This document shows positions 1-6,890 of a stretch of 29,130 bases of DNA, in pieces. This DNA comes from a virus. The position numbers and the translations under genes were made by a program. The notes under the pieces are model-generated. The model did no database searches. It worked only from the letters and a program-made list of their open reading frames with translations, and was not told the DNA's origin. Position 1 is the first letter of the stretch; every line of letters starts with the position of its first letter. The stretch covers positions 1 to 29,130 of IMG/VR virus record IMGVR_UViG_3300027985_000820; one strand, 5' to 3'.

Positions 1-63
1 AGACCGAGGATTACTGTAAGGGGTAGGATGAAATGAGAGTGGTGATCCAAAAAAGCGCGAGTT

Positions 64-86
64 AAAAAAAAGCCCTATATTTAGGG
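64..86 (-). terminator. leftward intrinsic terminator
   Basis: Read on the minus strand, a CCCTA-AATA-TAGGG hairpin (73-86) is followed one base later by eight Ts (64-71). It points the same way as the repressor operon and lies about 245 bases past its last stop codon, so it is the likely end of that transcript. The stem is only 5 bp and it may be leaky. Confidence 0.55.
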
Positions 87-206
87 ATATAAAGAGCTTT
101 TACACTGCATTTTTACTACTGTTTCATGTTTAAAACTTTCCATCATTTTTTCATCAATGCGTATTTTTGCGAAAGAAAGCGAAAGAAGATGCGAATATTT
201 GGGGGT

Positions 207-240
207 TCTATCGGTTTGCTGAGCTCAACAAAACGATAGA
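207..240. repeat. 34-bp imperfect palindrome
   Basis: Fifteen of 17 base pairs match around the centre TGAGCTCA (220-227). The outer arms are TCTATCG and CGATAGA and the inner arms TTTG and CAAA, with mismatches at 214/233 and 219/228. There is no T-run on either side, so it is not an intrinsic terminator. It could be a protein-binding site near the phage end or a hairpin in the 3' untranslated part of the leftward transcript. Confidence 0.6.
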
Positions 241-243
241 TTT

Positions 244-263
244 GAGTGTTGCGTAAGTGTTGT
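244..263 (+). repeat. two GAGTGTTG-type direct repeats, 11-bp period
   Basis: GAGTGTTGC at 244-252 and AAGTGTTGT at 255-263 are spaced one helical turn apart. The same motif with the same 11-bp spacing occurs on both sides of the RepA-like gene (10679-10723 and 11686-11730). The following bases (TGTTGTAAAACTG) recur near 12300. Confidence 0.6.
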
Positions 264-272
264 AAAACTGCG

Positions 273-306
273 ACATAGGAACATGATAAAGGAACACATA
301 GGAACA
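273..306 (+). repeat. GGAACA repeats near the left end
   Basis: ACATAGGAACA occurs at 273-283 and 296-306, a 23-base period. A third GGAACA lies between them at 291-296. The location outside the repressor operon is where a Mu-like transposase would have its left-end sites, but no 22-bp consensus can be derived from this window alone. Confidence 0.4.
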
Positions 307-331
307 TTTGTTTTTAAAATGAAATGATAGT

Positions 332-619
332 CTATTTGATGTTGTTTATATTTTTAATGTCTTTTTCCATTTCTTGCATATTTTTTATAATGGTTTCTAT
401 AGCCTTCATTTTTTTGTCACTTACTTTGCCTTCACACTCAGAATACGCATTTATCATATAGTGCTTTGTCATCCCAACATCAACAATATTTGGTGTCTCT
501 TTAAAACGAATGCTCGCTTGCACCTTTTTATATTGCTGCGTGGCATTATCAATATATTTCTGACATTGATCTGCATATAAAAAGTTAAATACAGCGATGG
601 CTATTAGAATAATTTTCAT
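332..619 (-). CDS. small secreted protein co-transcribed with the repressor
   Basis: A 95-residue protein. The start at 619 is preceded by an AAGGA ribosome site; an upstream in-frame ATG would overlap the repressor end. Residues 1-16 (MKIILIAIAVFNFLYA) form a typical signal peptide with a likely cut before DQC. The mature part is about 79 residues, lysine rich and mostly helical, with two cysteines (DQC near the new N-terminus and SEC in the middle) that could form a disulfide in the periplasm. It is not a classical lipobox. It begins 10 bases after the repressor stop codon, so the two are almost certainly one transcript and the protein should be made during lysogeny. That context suggests a lysogenic-conversion or superinfection-exclusion product. 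I recognise no family, so the role is inference. Confidence 0.8.
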   Translation of the reverse strand: MKIILIAIAVFNFLYADQCQKYIDNATQQYKKVQASIRFKETPNIVDVGMTKHYMINAYSECEGKVSDKKMKAIETIIKNMQEMEKDIKNINNIK

Positions 620-629
620 TGTGAATCCT

Positions 630-1313
630 TTATATGATTGCTCGGATAACTTTACCGACAATTTTAAAAACTGATTGATCATCAGGATCAACGTCATAGC
701 TTTCGTAGTCAGGGTTAACGCTTATGATACGGAGCTGTCCGGTCTTCATATCTAGCTGGATCTTTTTTACCATGAGGATGTTTCTCCAGTTAATAATGTA
801 GAGGCCGTCGCCTTCATACTGGCGGTCTAGTTCAAAGAATACCCACGAGTCCGGCATGAGCATGGGAGCCATTGAGTAGCCGTCGACCTGTATAGCGCGG
901 ACTTTTTCAGAGGGTGAGAACTTAAAAAAGATTCGATCCACGTCAATGGTGCGCCACGAGTCGAAGCTGTCGATGCTTTCGAGATGGTTGCCACCGCCTG
1001 CTGATGCCTTGAGTTCCAGGGCGGGGATTTTGTAGACCTCTTCACTTGTCAGGTTGTGGTTGCCTTTTATGGTAGATAAGTCCTGAGACGTCTTATCAAT
1101 CATTTCTCCCCTTCCGTCAAGAAGCCAATCCGGGGAAAGGTTAAATTTTTTAACCATCTGCACGGCTTCAGATGCTGAAAGCTCTTTTACACGATCATTT
1201 TCAATGCTTTTAATACGCGCTTCATTGACTCCGAGTTCATCTGCAAATTTTGCCTGAGAGCCCTTAAAAAGGTCTTTCCTAACTATTTTTACGCGATCTT
1301 TTAACTCTTCCAT
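630..1313 (-). CDS. LexA/CI-type phage repressor with S24 peptidase domain
   Basis: A 227-residue master repressor of lysogeny. An N-terminal helix-turn-helix of the HTH_3 class covers roughly residues 5-60 (SQAKFADELGVNEARIKSIE). A linker follows, then a C-terminal S24 self-cleavage domain. Visible catalytic features are the serine in DGYSMAPML (S147), a lysine in MVKKIQ (K183 or K184), and a probable cleavage bond A105-G106 in ASAGGG. Established behaviour of the family is RecA-stimulated self-cleavage on DNA damage, which predicts SOS induction of this prophage. Mu's own c repressor lacks such a domain, so control resembles lambda or the D3112/B3-like phages. It is transcribed away from the early genes and should bind the GTTAA-N5-TTAAC sites at 1334-1379. 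Confidence 0.93.
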   Translation of the reverse strand: MEELKDRVKIVRKDLFKGSQAKFADELGVNEARIKSIENDRVKELSASEAVQMVKKFNLSPDWLLDGRGEMIDKTSQDLSTIKGNHNLTSEEVYKIPALELKASAGGGNHLESIDSFDSWRTIDVDRIFFKFSPSEKVRAIQVDGYSMAPMLMPDSWVFFELDRQYEGDGLYIINWRNILMVKKIQLDMKTGQLRIISVNPDYESYDVDPDDQSVFKIVGKVIRAII

Positions 1314-1333
1314 GGTGTAAATTCCTATAAAAA

Positions 1334-1385
1334 GTTAAAAATCTTAAACTTTCTATTGACAAAGGTTAAGAAATTTAACTATACT
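1334..1385 (+). promoter_or_regulatory. early promoter with two repressor operators
   Basis: A rightward promoter is seen: TTGACA at 1356-1361 and TATACT at 1380-1385, 18 bp apart. A perfect 15-bp dyad GTTAA-N5-TTAAC (1365-1379) fills the spacer. A second near-copy, GTTAA-N5-TTAAA, lies at 1334-1348 just upstream, over the likely repressor promoter. Two like sites between divergent repressor and early genes is the classical operator layout. A repressor dimer on the second site would block the early promoter, and one on the first would give autoregulation. Predicted start of transcription is about 1392. Confidence 0.8.
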
Positions 1386-1447
1386 TCAACATATCGAATA
1401 TTTAAACGAGTCTCAAAACACGTTTTAAAGTTTGATATCAATTATAT

Positions 1448-1488
1448 CGTTTACCGCTGTGTTTTTACACATGGTAAGCGTGTTTTTT
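1448..1488 (+). terminator. terminator-like hairpin in the early leader
   Basis: The stem CGTTTACC (1448-1455) pairs with GGTAAGCG (1473-1480), including one G-T pair. After a small internal loop, TGTGT pairs with ACACA around a TTTT loop. TGTTTTTT follows at 1481-1488. This is a good intrinsic terminator about 56 bases after the predicted early start and well before the first gene, so it looks like an attenuator or the end of a short leader RNA. Confidence 0.65.
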
Positions 1489-1745
1489 GAAGTAGATGGA
1501 GCCTACCAGAGGCCGTGATAAATCTGGAAGCCGTGGGATTGATCGGCGGGGGTGAGGGTAAAACCTGACGGCACGGGCCAGAAGACGTGCAGAGTTAATT
1601 ATCGCGAAGGCGAGTATTGCGCAGTATTTGGGAAAAAAGAGGCAATGGTGTCTTCGCGTTTACACCACTATATCGCAATTTTGCAGGATTTTGATTTAAG
1701 GAGCAGATTTAGGTCTGTTACGAGATCAAAAAAAAGGTTGTATGT
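1489..1745 (+). other. early leader region, GC-rich and structured, gene uncertain
   Basis: This is the rest of the stretch between the operators and the first confident gene. Bases 1495-1600 are clearly richer in GC than the flanks and contain short pairings (CCAGA with TCTGG, CCGTG with CACGG), so a structured leader RNA is possible. A frame beginning GTG at 1552 stays open to 1785 (77 codons, many basic residues) but has no convincing ribosome site and overlaps the next gene. It is not called as a gene. No Ner-like HTH gene is found here, although Mu has ner at this place. Confidence 0.4.
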
Positions 1746-2261
1746 ATGTGTGACTGTAAAAAGAGTAAAGATACCGGGAGCATAACCATTGTAATCACCG
1801 AAGAGGGTGATGATGTACGTGTACAAGCTAATGGAAATAAGATATCTTCATCATCAATATTGGCGGGGATCATTGAGATCCTTCCGCAGATTAAGGGTGT
1901 GAAAGAAGCAGGGAGAGCATATATTGTAAAGGCAATAGATAACGGTCTCAAAGATAAGATGCCAATGACCGATGCCGATGATGAGTGTCAGAAAATAGAA
2001 ACTCTGGAGCAGTTTGAGGAAAAGATACTCGAAGCGCTGCAGTTTAATGGTTTTAAGCCGAGAGAAAACGGAATTCCATTTTTTGGAGTGTTCGTATATT
2101 CATACTATAAAGACAAACATATAGAAGTGTGCTTTCGTGTGGCAGGTGCAGAGCAAATTACGGTGACTGGTGATGGTAAAAACTTTCCTGATGTCTATGC
2201 TTCGATATTCAAAAATCTACCGAGTGCGTTTAAATACCTAAAAAAACAGATAGAGGGGTGA
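1746..2261 (+). CDS. unknown early protein
   Basis: A 171-residue protein of unknown family. The start at 1746 has an AAGG about 9 bases upstream. The N-terminus has a CDC motif, followed by an acidic beta-rich section and a C-terminal part with FFGVFVYSYYKDKHIEVCFRV, which suggests an alpha/beta fold. There is no signal peptide or membrane segment. It is the first confident gene of the early transcript, ahead of the transposase, where transposable phages carry control or host-interaction genes. AT content is higher than in the transposase region, in line with accessory cargo. The next gene starts 3 bases after its stop, so both are one unit. Confidence 0.7.
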   Translation: MCDCKKSKDTGSITIVITEEGDDVRVQANGNKISSSSILAGIIEILPQIKGVKEAGRAYIVKAIDNGLKDKMPMTDADDECQKIETLEQFEEKILEALQFNGFKPRENGIPFFGVFVYSYYKDKHIEVCFRVAGAEQITVTGDGKNFPDVYASIFKNLPSAFKYLKKQIEG

Positions 2262-2264
2262 GGC

Positions 2265-2516
2265 ATGAAAACAAATGATGCTTTCACGGAAAAGATAGAT
2301 CAGCTGATTGATGACGATATTGATTTTTACACGGGTGAGGTCATCGGTATGGATGAAATGATTACGACGGCCCATTCATTCGTAAGTAGTAGATTTGACA
2401 CCTTTCATAAAAAAGGACTCTTGAACGACAGCATAACAGAGTTTTATGGGGTTCCAAAAGAGCCATTCAGAAAAAGACATCCAGACCCTGCATATGTTCC
2501 CATGTGGGCGAGGTAA
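2265..2516 (+). CDS. small unknown early protein
   Basis: An 83-residue protein with start at 2265 behind a GGTGAGG ribosome site, directly after the previous gene. The N-terminal half is acidic (DQLIDDDIDFYTGEVIG) and the C-terminus is proline and arginine rich (RKRHPDPAYVPMWAR). There is no membrane segment. I do not recognise it. It is followed by a 260-base gap with hairpins, so it probably ends the first early unit. Confidence 0.65.
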   Translation: MKTNDAFTEKIDQLIDDDIDFYTGEVIGMDEMITTAHSFVSSRFDTFHKKGLLNDSITEFYGVPKEPFRKRHPDPAYVPMWAR

Positions 2517-2776
2517 ATTCTTGTATGTCATAGCGCATCCTTCGTGGATGCCAACAGTAATAACCTTCAAACGAGGGGTCTGCGGCTAAAGTCAGCCAGC
2601 CATGACACTTCCTTTCAAATAGAGATTTAACCACCCACCTTACATGTAATTGTAAAACGCTCGGGCATTCGGTAGGGGCTTAGCCATGCCGCAACCTCTC
2701 TTTTGAGGGTTTTTACCTCATTTTTTTACAAAAACAAAAAAAAGCCATATTAATGGCACAAAGATAAGGAGTTATT
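2517..2776 (+). other. intergenic region with hairpins
   Basis: There is no gene in these 260 bases. A perfect hairpin GCATCC-TTCGT-GGATGC sits at 2535-2551, just after the preceding stop codon. A second fold pairs GGCAT (2664-2668) with ATGCC (2686-2690) around an inner GGC/GCC. At 2695-2714 a short CCTC/GAGG stem is followed by GTTTTT, a weak terminator. One of the TTACATGTAA palindromes is at 2640-2649. The region likely separates the first early genes from the transposase operon and may carry a leader RNA. Confidence 0.45.
2640..2649. repeat. TTACATGTAA palindrome, copy 1
   Basis: A perfect 10-bp palindrome between genes, 128 bases ahead of the gene that precedes the transposase. Three further exact copies are at 6871, 15230 and 19095. 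Confidence 0.6.
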
Positions 2777-3151
2777 ATGAGTTCAGAAGAGCAGCTGACG
2801 CTGATACTGGAGACCATTTCCGCAGCGAAGGCCGAGGGACGTGACCTCACCATTGCACAGGCGCAGCGCTGGCTGCACAGAAAGTACATCCAGAACCAGA
2901 TCTACAACAAATACGGCGCCAGTATTCAGGGCTTTCTCGTGATAGCAGGTTTTACGGTGGGCGAGGAGGATGGGCGTCTGGTGCATGACCAACGCTTCTA
3001 CAATATCTTCAGCCGGTACCTAAACAGCGAGAACTACCTGAGCGGTGCGGATGGCGTCAAGCTTCGTGACGCCATGGACCGGCTGGGCATCGACTACCTC
3101 AACTCTCCCACTTTCCCGCTGGAGCCGATCGAAGAAAAAAAGGCGGTGTGA
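2777..3151 (+). CDS. unknown protein preceding the transposase
   Basis: A 124-residue protein with a clear TAAGGAG ribosome site 7 bases before ATG 2777. The sequence is mainly helical: a helix with QAQRWLHRKYIQNQIY followed by YGASIQGFLVIAGFTVG, with charged ends. There is no signal peptide. It ends one base before the transposase start codon, so the two are translationally linked. In Mu the gene before A is the small repressor Ner, but this protein is longer and has no obvious Ner-like HTH, so I leave the function open. It could be a DNA-binding or transposition accessory protein. Confidence 0.75.
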   Translation: MSSEEQLTLILETISAAKAEGRDLTIAQAQRWLHRKYIQNQIYNKYGASIQGFLVIAGFTVGEEDGRLVHDQRFYNIFSRYLNSENYLSGADGVKLRDAMDRLGIDYLNSPTFPLEPIEEKKAV

Positions 3152-3152
3152 T

Positions 3153-5288
3153 GTGGAGTATTTTATTGATACAAGGGTGGCTTCTATCATCTATGGAGTT
3201 GGAGAGCGTGCATTACGAGCAGCTGTGGAACGCGGCAGCGATGCCTACCGCCACACATACATAGAAGCAAAAGGACGTGGTGGGAAAAAGCTCCTCATCG
3301 GCGTCACCAAAACACAACTCGAAAAAGCAGACCTTGACCCTGAAGCACTGATCTGGAACGATGTACTGGAGCCAACAACGTTTGAGATGTTTAAAAGCAC
3401 TCTCATTTCAGATGAAAAAAAAGAAAACATAGCGCCTGACATGCGCGACTTCCTCAACGCCAGCGAAACACAGCAGCGCCAGACACTGCTAAAGCTGAAC
3501 GTCATAGAAGGCTATGCACACCGCAAAGGCTCTACTTCCGAGTATATTGCCTCGCTCGGCTCAAAATTTGACGAGCTTGGCATTACCGAAGGGAAGCTGT
3601 TTCGGTGGCTGAAGAGCTACGCCGATGCGAAGGAGTCTGGCATCAGCCCATTGGTGGCGCTTCTTGACAAGCGTGGTGCAGAACGCGGGGCGACGAAACT
3701 CAGCGCGGAGCAAAAAGAGATGGCAGTGCGGCTGCTATGCCGACGCGACAACCCGCTGCGGGTGAGTGCTATATACCGCAATATGAAACACCGCTTCGGT
3801 ACCGCCATGCCAAGCTACGCGGTGCTCAACAACTTCCTCAAGCGTTGGAAGCGCGAGAACGCGAGCCTATACGAGTTTGCACAGAACGCCGACAAGTGGA
3901 AAAACAGCCGCCTGAGCGCACAGGGAAGCCTGAGCGAAAAGGCGCTCTACCCCAATCACTACTGGGAGCTCGACTCCACACCTGCAGACATCATCACCGG
4001 AGACGGCAAGCGTTACACCATCCTCGGTGCCATCGACGTATTCAGCCGCCGCCGCGTCTTCTGGGTGGACGAGCGCTCGAGCAGCTTCTCCATTGCAAGG
4101 CTGCTGCGCCGCGCCATCATGAAGCTGGGCATTCCCGAGCATGTTGTCATCGACAACGGGAAGGATTACCAGAGTAACCACTTCGAGAGCATCTGCTACA
4201 ACCTCGGCATCGACATGGTGACCGTACCGCCGTTTTCCGGTGACATGAAGCCGCACATCGAGCGGGTGTTTAGGAGCCTATCGAGCCAGCTTTTCGAAGA
4301 GATGGAGGGCTACATCGGCCACAGCGTCGCCGAGCGCAGCGCCATCGAGTCGCGCCGTGGGTTTGCCCATAAGATCGAGAGTCAGGAGAAGTGGTACAAG
4401 AAGGCGAGAGAGGCCAAGAAGGGTGCTTTTGTCGACGGCTTCAAGATCAAGGAGGGGAACCTCGGGCTGGAGCTGAAGATGGCGGTAGAGGCCGACGAGC
4501 TGATGCGGTGGATCGACGGGTGGACGGATATGGTTGAGCGCGAAAAGCATTCATCGCTTCCGGGCACACCACTGCAGCAGTGGCAGAAGCAGGTCGTCCC
4601 CGTCAAGGCGGTACCGGACGAACGGATGCTTGACATTCTGTTTGGCGAGAGCTTCACACGGAAGGTCGGCAAAAAGGGAATTTCGCTTCACGGAGCACTC
4701 TACCAGCATGTGCAGTTGGCCTACCATGTGGGCGAGGATGTACGGGTGATGTCGGTGGACGAGATGGGGCATGTGTATGTCTACACGATGAACCTTGAAC
4801 CGATCTGCATCGCGGAAGACTACGACTTCATCGGCCAGAGCCGTGAAAAGCTCGCGGAAGCCAAGCGCATCAGCCACCGTATCGCCAGAGAGCATGCCAG
4901 AATGCTCGAAGCGTGGGAGCGCGTCAGCAGGGAGATCGACCCGAGCATCAAAGACCGCATCGTCGCCTCCATGGCGGAACGCGGCGTGGAGATGCCGATG
5001 TCAACTCCTGCGGTGACCAAGCCTACAGAGGTGATCCTCAATATTATGGAGGCGTCCAAGACCTTTGCGGCGCAGGATGCAGAAGCCGCGGCAGATTCGA
5101 ACATCACTGACATGCAGGGAGAGAAGCTGCTGCCCTCAGGAAGGCCGCCGTTTCGTCAGGTGTACGACCGTTTCATGTGGGATCTTGAACATGACATGGT
5201 TGATGACAGTACCAAAGAACTCAAAATTGGCAGAGAGGAGATCTGGAATGCCGCAGAAAGAGAGTATGAACGAAAGAAGGCTGGATAG
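3153..5288 (+). CDS. Mu-type DDE transposase A
   Basis: Catalyses strand cleavage and transfer of the phage ends, both for integration and for replicative transposition. With the GTG start at 3153 the protein is 711 residues (Mu A is 663). The N-terminus (VEYFIDTRVASIIYGVGERALRAAVERG) looks like the Mu DNA-binding domain, and HTH-like regions follow. The rve/RNase H core has D274 in WELDSTPADI, D334 in VIDNGKDY and E370 in KPHIERVFR. The D-E gap is 35 residues, shorter than Mu's and like the retroviral arrangement. A mu-C beta-barrel type region follows at about residues 460-560, then a charged C-terminus that in Mu contacts MuB and ClpX. GTG is chosen because the longer upstream frame overlaps the previous gene and lacks homology-like character. 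Confidence 0.93.
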   Translation: MEYFIDTRVASIIYGVGERALRAAVERGSDAYRHTYIEAKGRGGKKLLIGVTKTQLEKADLDPEALIWNDVLEPTTFEMFKSTLISDEKKENIAPDMRDFLNASETQQRQTLLKLNVIEGYAHRKGSTSEYIASLGSKFDELGITEGKLFRWLKSYADAKESGISPLVALLDKRGAERGATKLSAEQKEMAVRLLCRRDNPLRVSAIYRNMKHRFGTAMPSYAVLNNFLKRWKRENASLYEFAQNADKWKNSRLSAQGSLSEKALYPNHYWELDSTPADIITGDGKRYTILGAIDVFSRRRVFWVDERSSSFSIARLLRRAIMKLGIPEHVVIDNGKDYQSNHFESICYNLGIDMVTVPPFSGDMKPHIERVFRSLSSQLFEEMEGYIGHSVAERSAIESRRGFAHKIESQEKWYKKAREAKKGAFVDGFKIKEGNLGLELKMAVEADELMRWIDGWTDMVEREKHSSLPGTPLQQWQKQVVPVKAVPDERMLDILFGESFTRKVGKKGISLHGALYQHVQLAYHVGEDVRVMSVDEMGHVYVYTMNLEPICIAEDYDFIGQSREKLAEAKRISHRIAREHARMLEAWERVSREIDPSIKDRIVASMAERGVEMPMSTPAVTKPTEVILNIMEASKTFAAQDAEAAADSNITDMQGEKLLPSGRPPFRQVYDRFMWDLEHDMVDDSTKELKIGREEIWNAAEREYERKKAG

Positions 5289-5308
5289 TCGGGCGTTTTG
5301 GCGCCCGA
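5289..5308 (+). promoter_or_regulatory. hairpin directly after the transposase stop
   Basis: TCGGGCG (5289-5295) and CGCCCGA (5302-5308) form a perfect 7-bp GC-rich stem with a TTTTGG loop, starting on the base after the stop codon. There is no U-tract, so it is not a standard terminator. It may protect the upstream message end or set the ratio of transposase to MuB. Confidence 0.5.
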
Positions 5309-5364
5309 TGATCGAGTCTTTTGCCAGAAAGACCGAACTATTTCAAATCCTACAAGGAGCAGTC

Positions 5365-6072
5365 ATGCGTGAAGAATTTGTTCAAACGCAGAATTATATC
5401 AAACTTGTCGAAGCTTTTTCAAATCTTGATGAGCTTCCTGTCAGCGCACCCCGCATCGGGCTTGGGTACGGCAACTTCGGGCTGGGTAAAACGTTTGCCC
5501 TAGAGCGTATTGCGCTCAAGGAGAACGCCATTTTGTTTCGGGCGTCCGAGACATGGACGAAAAGCTCGCTGCTTTCAAAGCTGTGCGGGGAGCTGGGTCT
5601 GGATACCAAGGGACATAGCCCTCAGCTCTACGAGCGGGTTCTGGAGTCGTTTCTGGTCAACCCCAGAACGCTCATCATCGACGAGGTAGACGCCCTGACG
5701 CGCGGCGACAAGGTCACGGTTCTGGAGATGCTGCGCGGGCTGCATGATGAGTCGAGCATTGTGCTCTTTCTCGTTGGTATGGAGCAGGCTGACGCCAAGC
5801 TCAAGCGCCACCGTCACTTCTACAGCCGCATCGTCGAGTTTGTGAAGTTCGAGGGGATCGGACCCGCAGACATCGAAAAATTCTGCACATTGTGCGACGT
5901 CGCTATTGAGCCTGACCTCATAGGCTTTTTTGCAAAACGCTACCCAAACCTGCGCCAGATCAAAGTCATTCTGTTGCGTCTGGAGAATTTCTGCAAAATC
6001 AACGGCATCAAAAGCGTTGATCTCAAAACATTCAAAGCATCGGGGGTAGAGCATGGGGTCGACAAAGCCTAA
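5365..6072 (+). CDS. MuB-type AAA+ target-capture ATPase
   Basis: An ATP-dependent DNA-binding partner of the transposase that selects target DNA and stimulates strand transfer. The start at 5365 has AAGGAG six bases upstream and gives 235 residues. Walker A is GNFGLGKT (36-43) and Walker B is TLIIDEVD (102-109). A sensor-type segment VLFLVGMEQAD and a C-terminal helical lid follow (YPNLRQIKVILLRLENF). Mu B is 312 residues with an extra N-terminal HTH, which is absent with this start. An in-frame extension overlapping the transposase end exists but has no better ribosome site. The 3' end overlaps the next gene by 20 bases. Confidence 0.88.
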   Translation: MREEFVQTQNYIKLVEAFSNLDELPVSAPRIGLGYGNFGLGKTFALERIALKENAILFRASETWTKSSLLSKLCGELGLDTKGHSPQLYERVLESFLVNPRTLIIDEVDALTRGDKVTVLEMLRGLHDESSIVLFLVGMEQADAKLKRHRHFYSRIVEFVKFEGIGPADIEKFCTLCDVAIEPDLIGFFAKRYPNLRQIKVILLRLENFCKINGIKSVDLKTFKASGVEHGVDKA

Positions 6073-6616
6073 GCGCTTCAAGAGAAAAGCATCGAAAAAA
6101 CAGAACGTCTGGGCGTACATGCGCCGAAATCGCACCTTCAGAGTGGGTGACATCATGATGCTGCTGGAACTGACGCAGCGTTACCTCAAGCCCATACTAT
6201 GGCACCTTGAAAAAGCCGGATATCTCACCCTGACACAGGATAGCGGAGAGTATCGCGACCGCATCTATACACTGGTGCGAGATACTGGGGTGAAGTCGCC
6301 ATCGATCATTAACGGGGAGGTTTTTGATTACAACACTGGAAAGTTCCATAGTGCAAGCCCCAAAAATATGGCTCGACACAATCTTTTGAAGACGCTTGAG
6401 GCTTTGGAACATACGATCATGACCAAGCACGAGATGGCAGAGGGTGCCGGAATGTCACGGGAGTCCGGAGCCTCGAAACTGGTATTTCAGGAGCTGGAAC
6501 TCAAAGGCGTCATAGCGCGCACCAACCCAATCAGCAGACGTGATAACAAGATGCTATTCACTGTAAACACGGAGAAGCGTGATGCACTCATTGCAGCACT
6601 TCAGGCAGATGGTTGA
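6053..6616 (+). CDS. winged-helix DNA-binding protein
   Basis: A 187-residue basic protein. The lysine- and arginine-rich start (KPKRFKRKASKKQ) is followed by two segments that look like winged helices. The first is about residues 20-75 (VWAYMRRNRTFRVGDIMMLLELTQRYLKPILWHLEKAGYL), the second about 110-175 (LEHTIMTKHEMAEGAGMSRESGASKLVFQELELKGVI). The order and overlap with MuB (20 bases) and the next HTH gene suggest a transposition- or replication-linked DNA-binding factor of the early operon. I know no precise family. Substrate and target are unknown. Confidence 0.75.
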   Translation: MGSTKPKRFKRKASKKQNVWAYMRRNRTFRVGDIMMLLELTQRYLKPILWHLEKAGYLTLTQDSGEYRDRIYTLVRDTGVKSPSIINGEVFDYNTGKFHSASPKNMARHNLLKTLEALEHTIMTKHEMAEGAGMSRESGASKLVFQELELKGVIARTNPISRRDNKMLFTVNTEKRDALIAALQADG

Positions 6617-6890
6617 GACCCATGGCAACAACGCGGTGGCGCGGCGCATTAAAAAGAGCCCGGCGACAATAAGCCGCATTATGAACGGAAACTACCCCAA
6701 CCCCGAAAAGATAATCGCACTGGTAGCGGAGGCCTTCCCGCAAAGCGGTACGGTGATGTGTCCGGTGCTCGGTGAGATCAGCGCAGCAGTATGTGTGCGC
6801 TTCAAGGGGTTCAGCCGCGACGGCACGGTCAGCCGTGACCGGAACTACTGGCAGGTGAAAGAGACCTGTCTTACATGTAAGGAGAACTAA
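6582..6890 (+). CDS. small HTH protein with cysteine-containing tail
   Basis: A 102-residue protein; ATG 6582 has GGAG seven bases upstream and overlaps the previous gene by 35 bases. Residues 10-45 (HGNNAVARRIKKSPATISRIMNGNYPNPEKI) form a Cro/CI-type helix-turn-helix. The tail has CPVLGEISAA and a later CLTC pair, with four cysteines in all, a pattern I associate with small phage proteins whose tail may bind metal. Probably an early transcription regulator, possibly doing the job of Ner, which is missing from its usual place. The palindrome TTACATGTAA lies in its last codons. Confidence 0.75.
   Translation: MHSLQHFRQMVETHGNNAVARRIKKSPATISRIMNGNYPNPEKIIALVAEAFPQSGTVMCPVLGEISAAVCVRFKGFSRDGTVSRDRNYWQVKETCLTCKEN
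6871..6880. repeat. TTACATGTAA palindrome, copy 2
   Basis: Exact copy inside the last codons of the HTH gene (encoding part of LTCKE), overlapping the ribosome site of the next gene. Confidence 0.6.

Larger units (their letters stand above)
1..331. other. gene-free left end region
   Basis: No open frame with a plausible start is seen here. The stretch holds a leftward terminator (64-86), a 34-bp imperfect palindrome (207-240), two GAGTGTTG-type repeats (244-263) and three GGAACA repeats (278-306). In Mu-like phages the region beyond the repressor operon is the left end, where the transposase binds repeated sites. Some of these repeats could be such sites, but the phage/host junction cannot be placed from sequence alone. 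No tRNA or host gene is visible. Confidence 0.6.

Noticed and set aside
1500-1600. Resemblance to a cobalamin riboswitch (GGAAGCCGTGGGATT and GCCAGAAGAC)
   Set aside because: The conserved boxes are not in the right order and spacing, and no cobalamin-related gene follows.
1552-1785. 77-codon frame starting GTG in the early leader
   Set aside because: No proper ribosome site, overlaps the next gene by 40 bases, and no recognisable motif. Possible but not supported.
5575-6156. 193-codon frame on the minus strand
   Set aside because: Antisense to MuB, whose Walker motifs are intact; no ribosome site.
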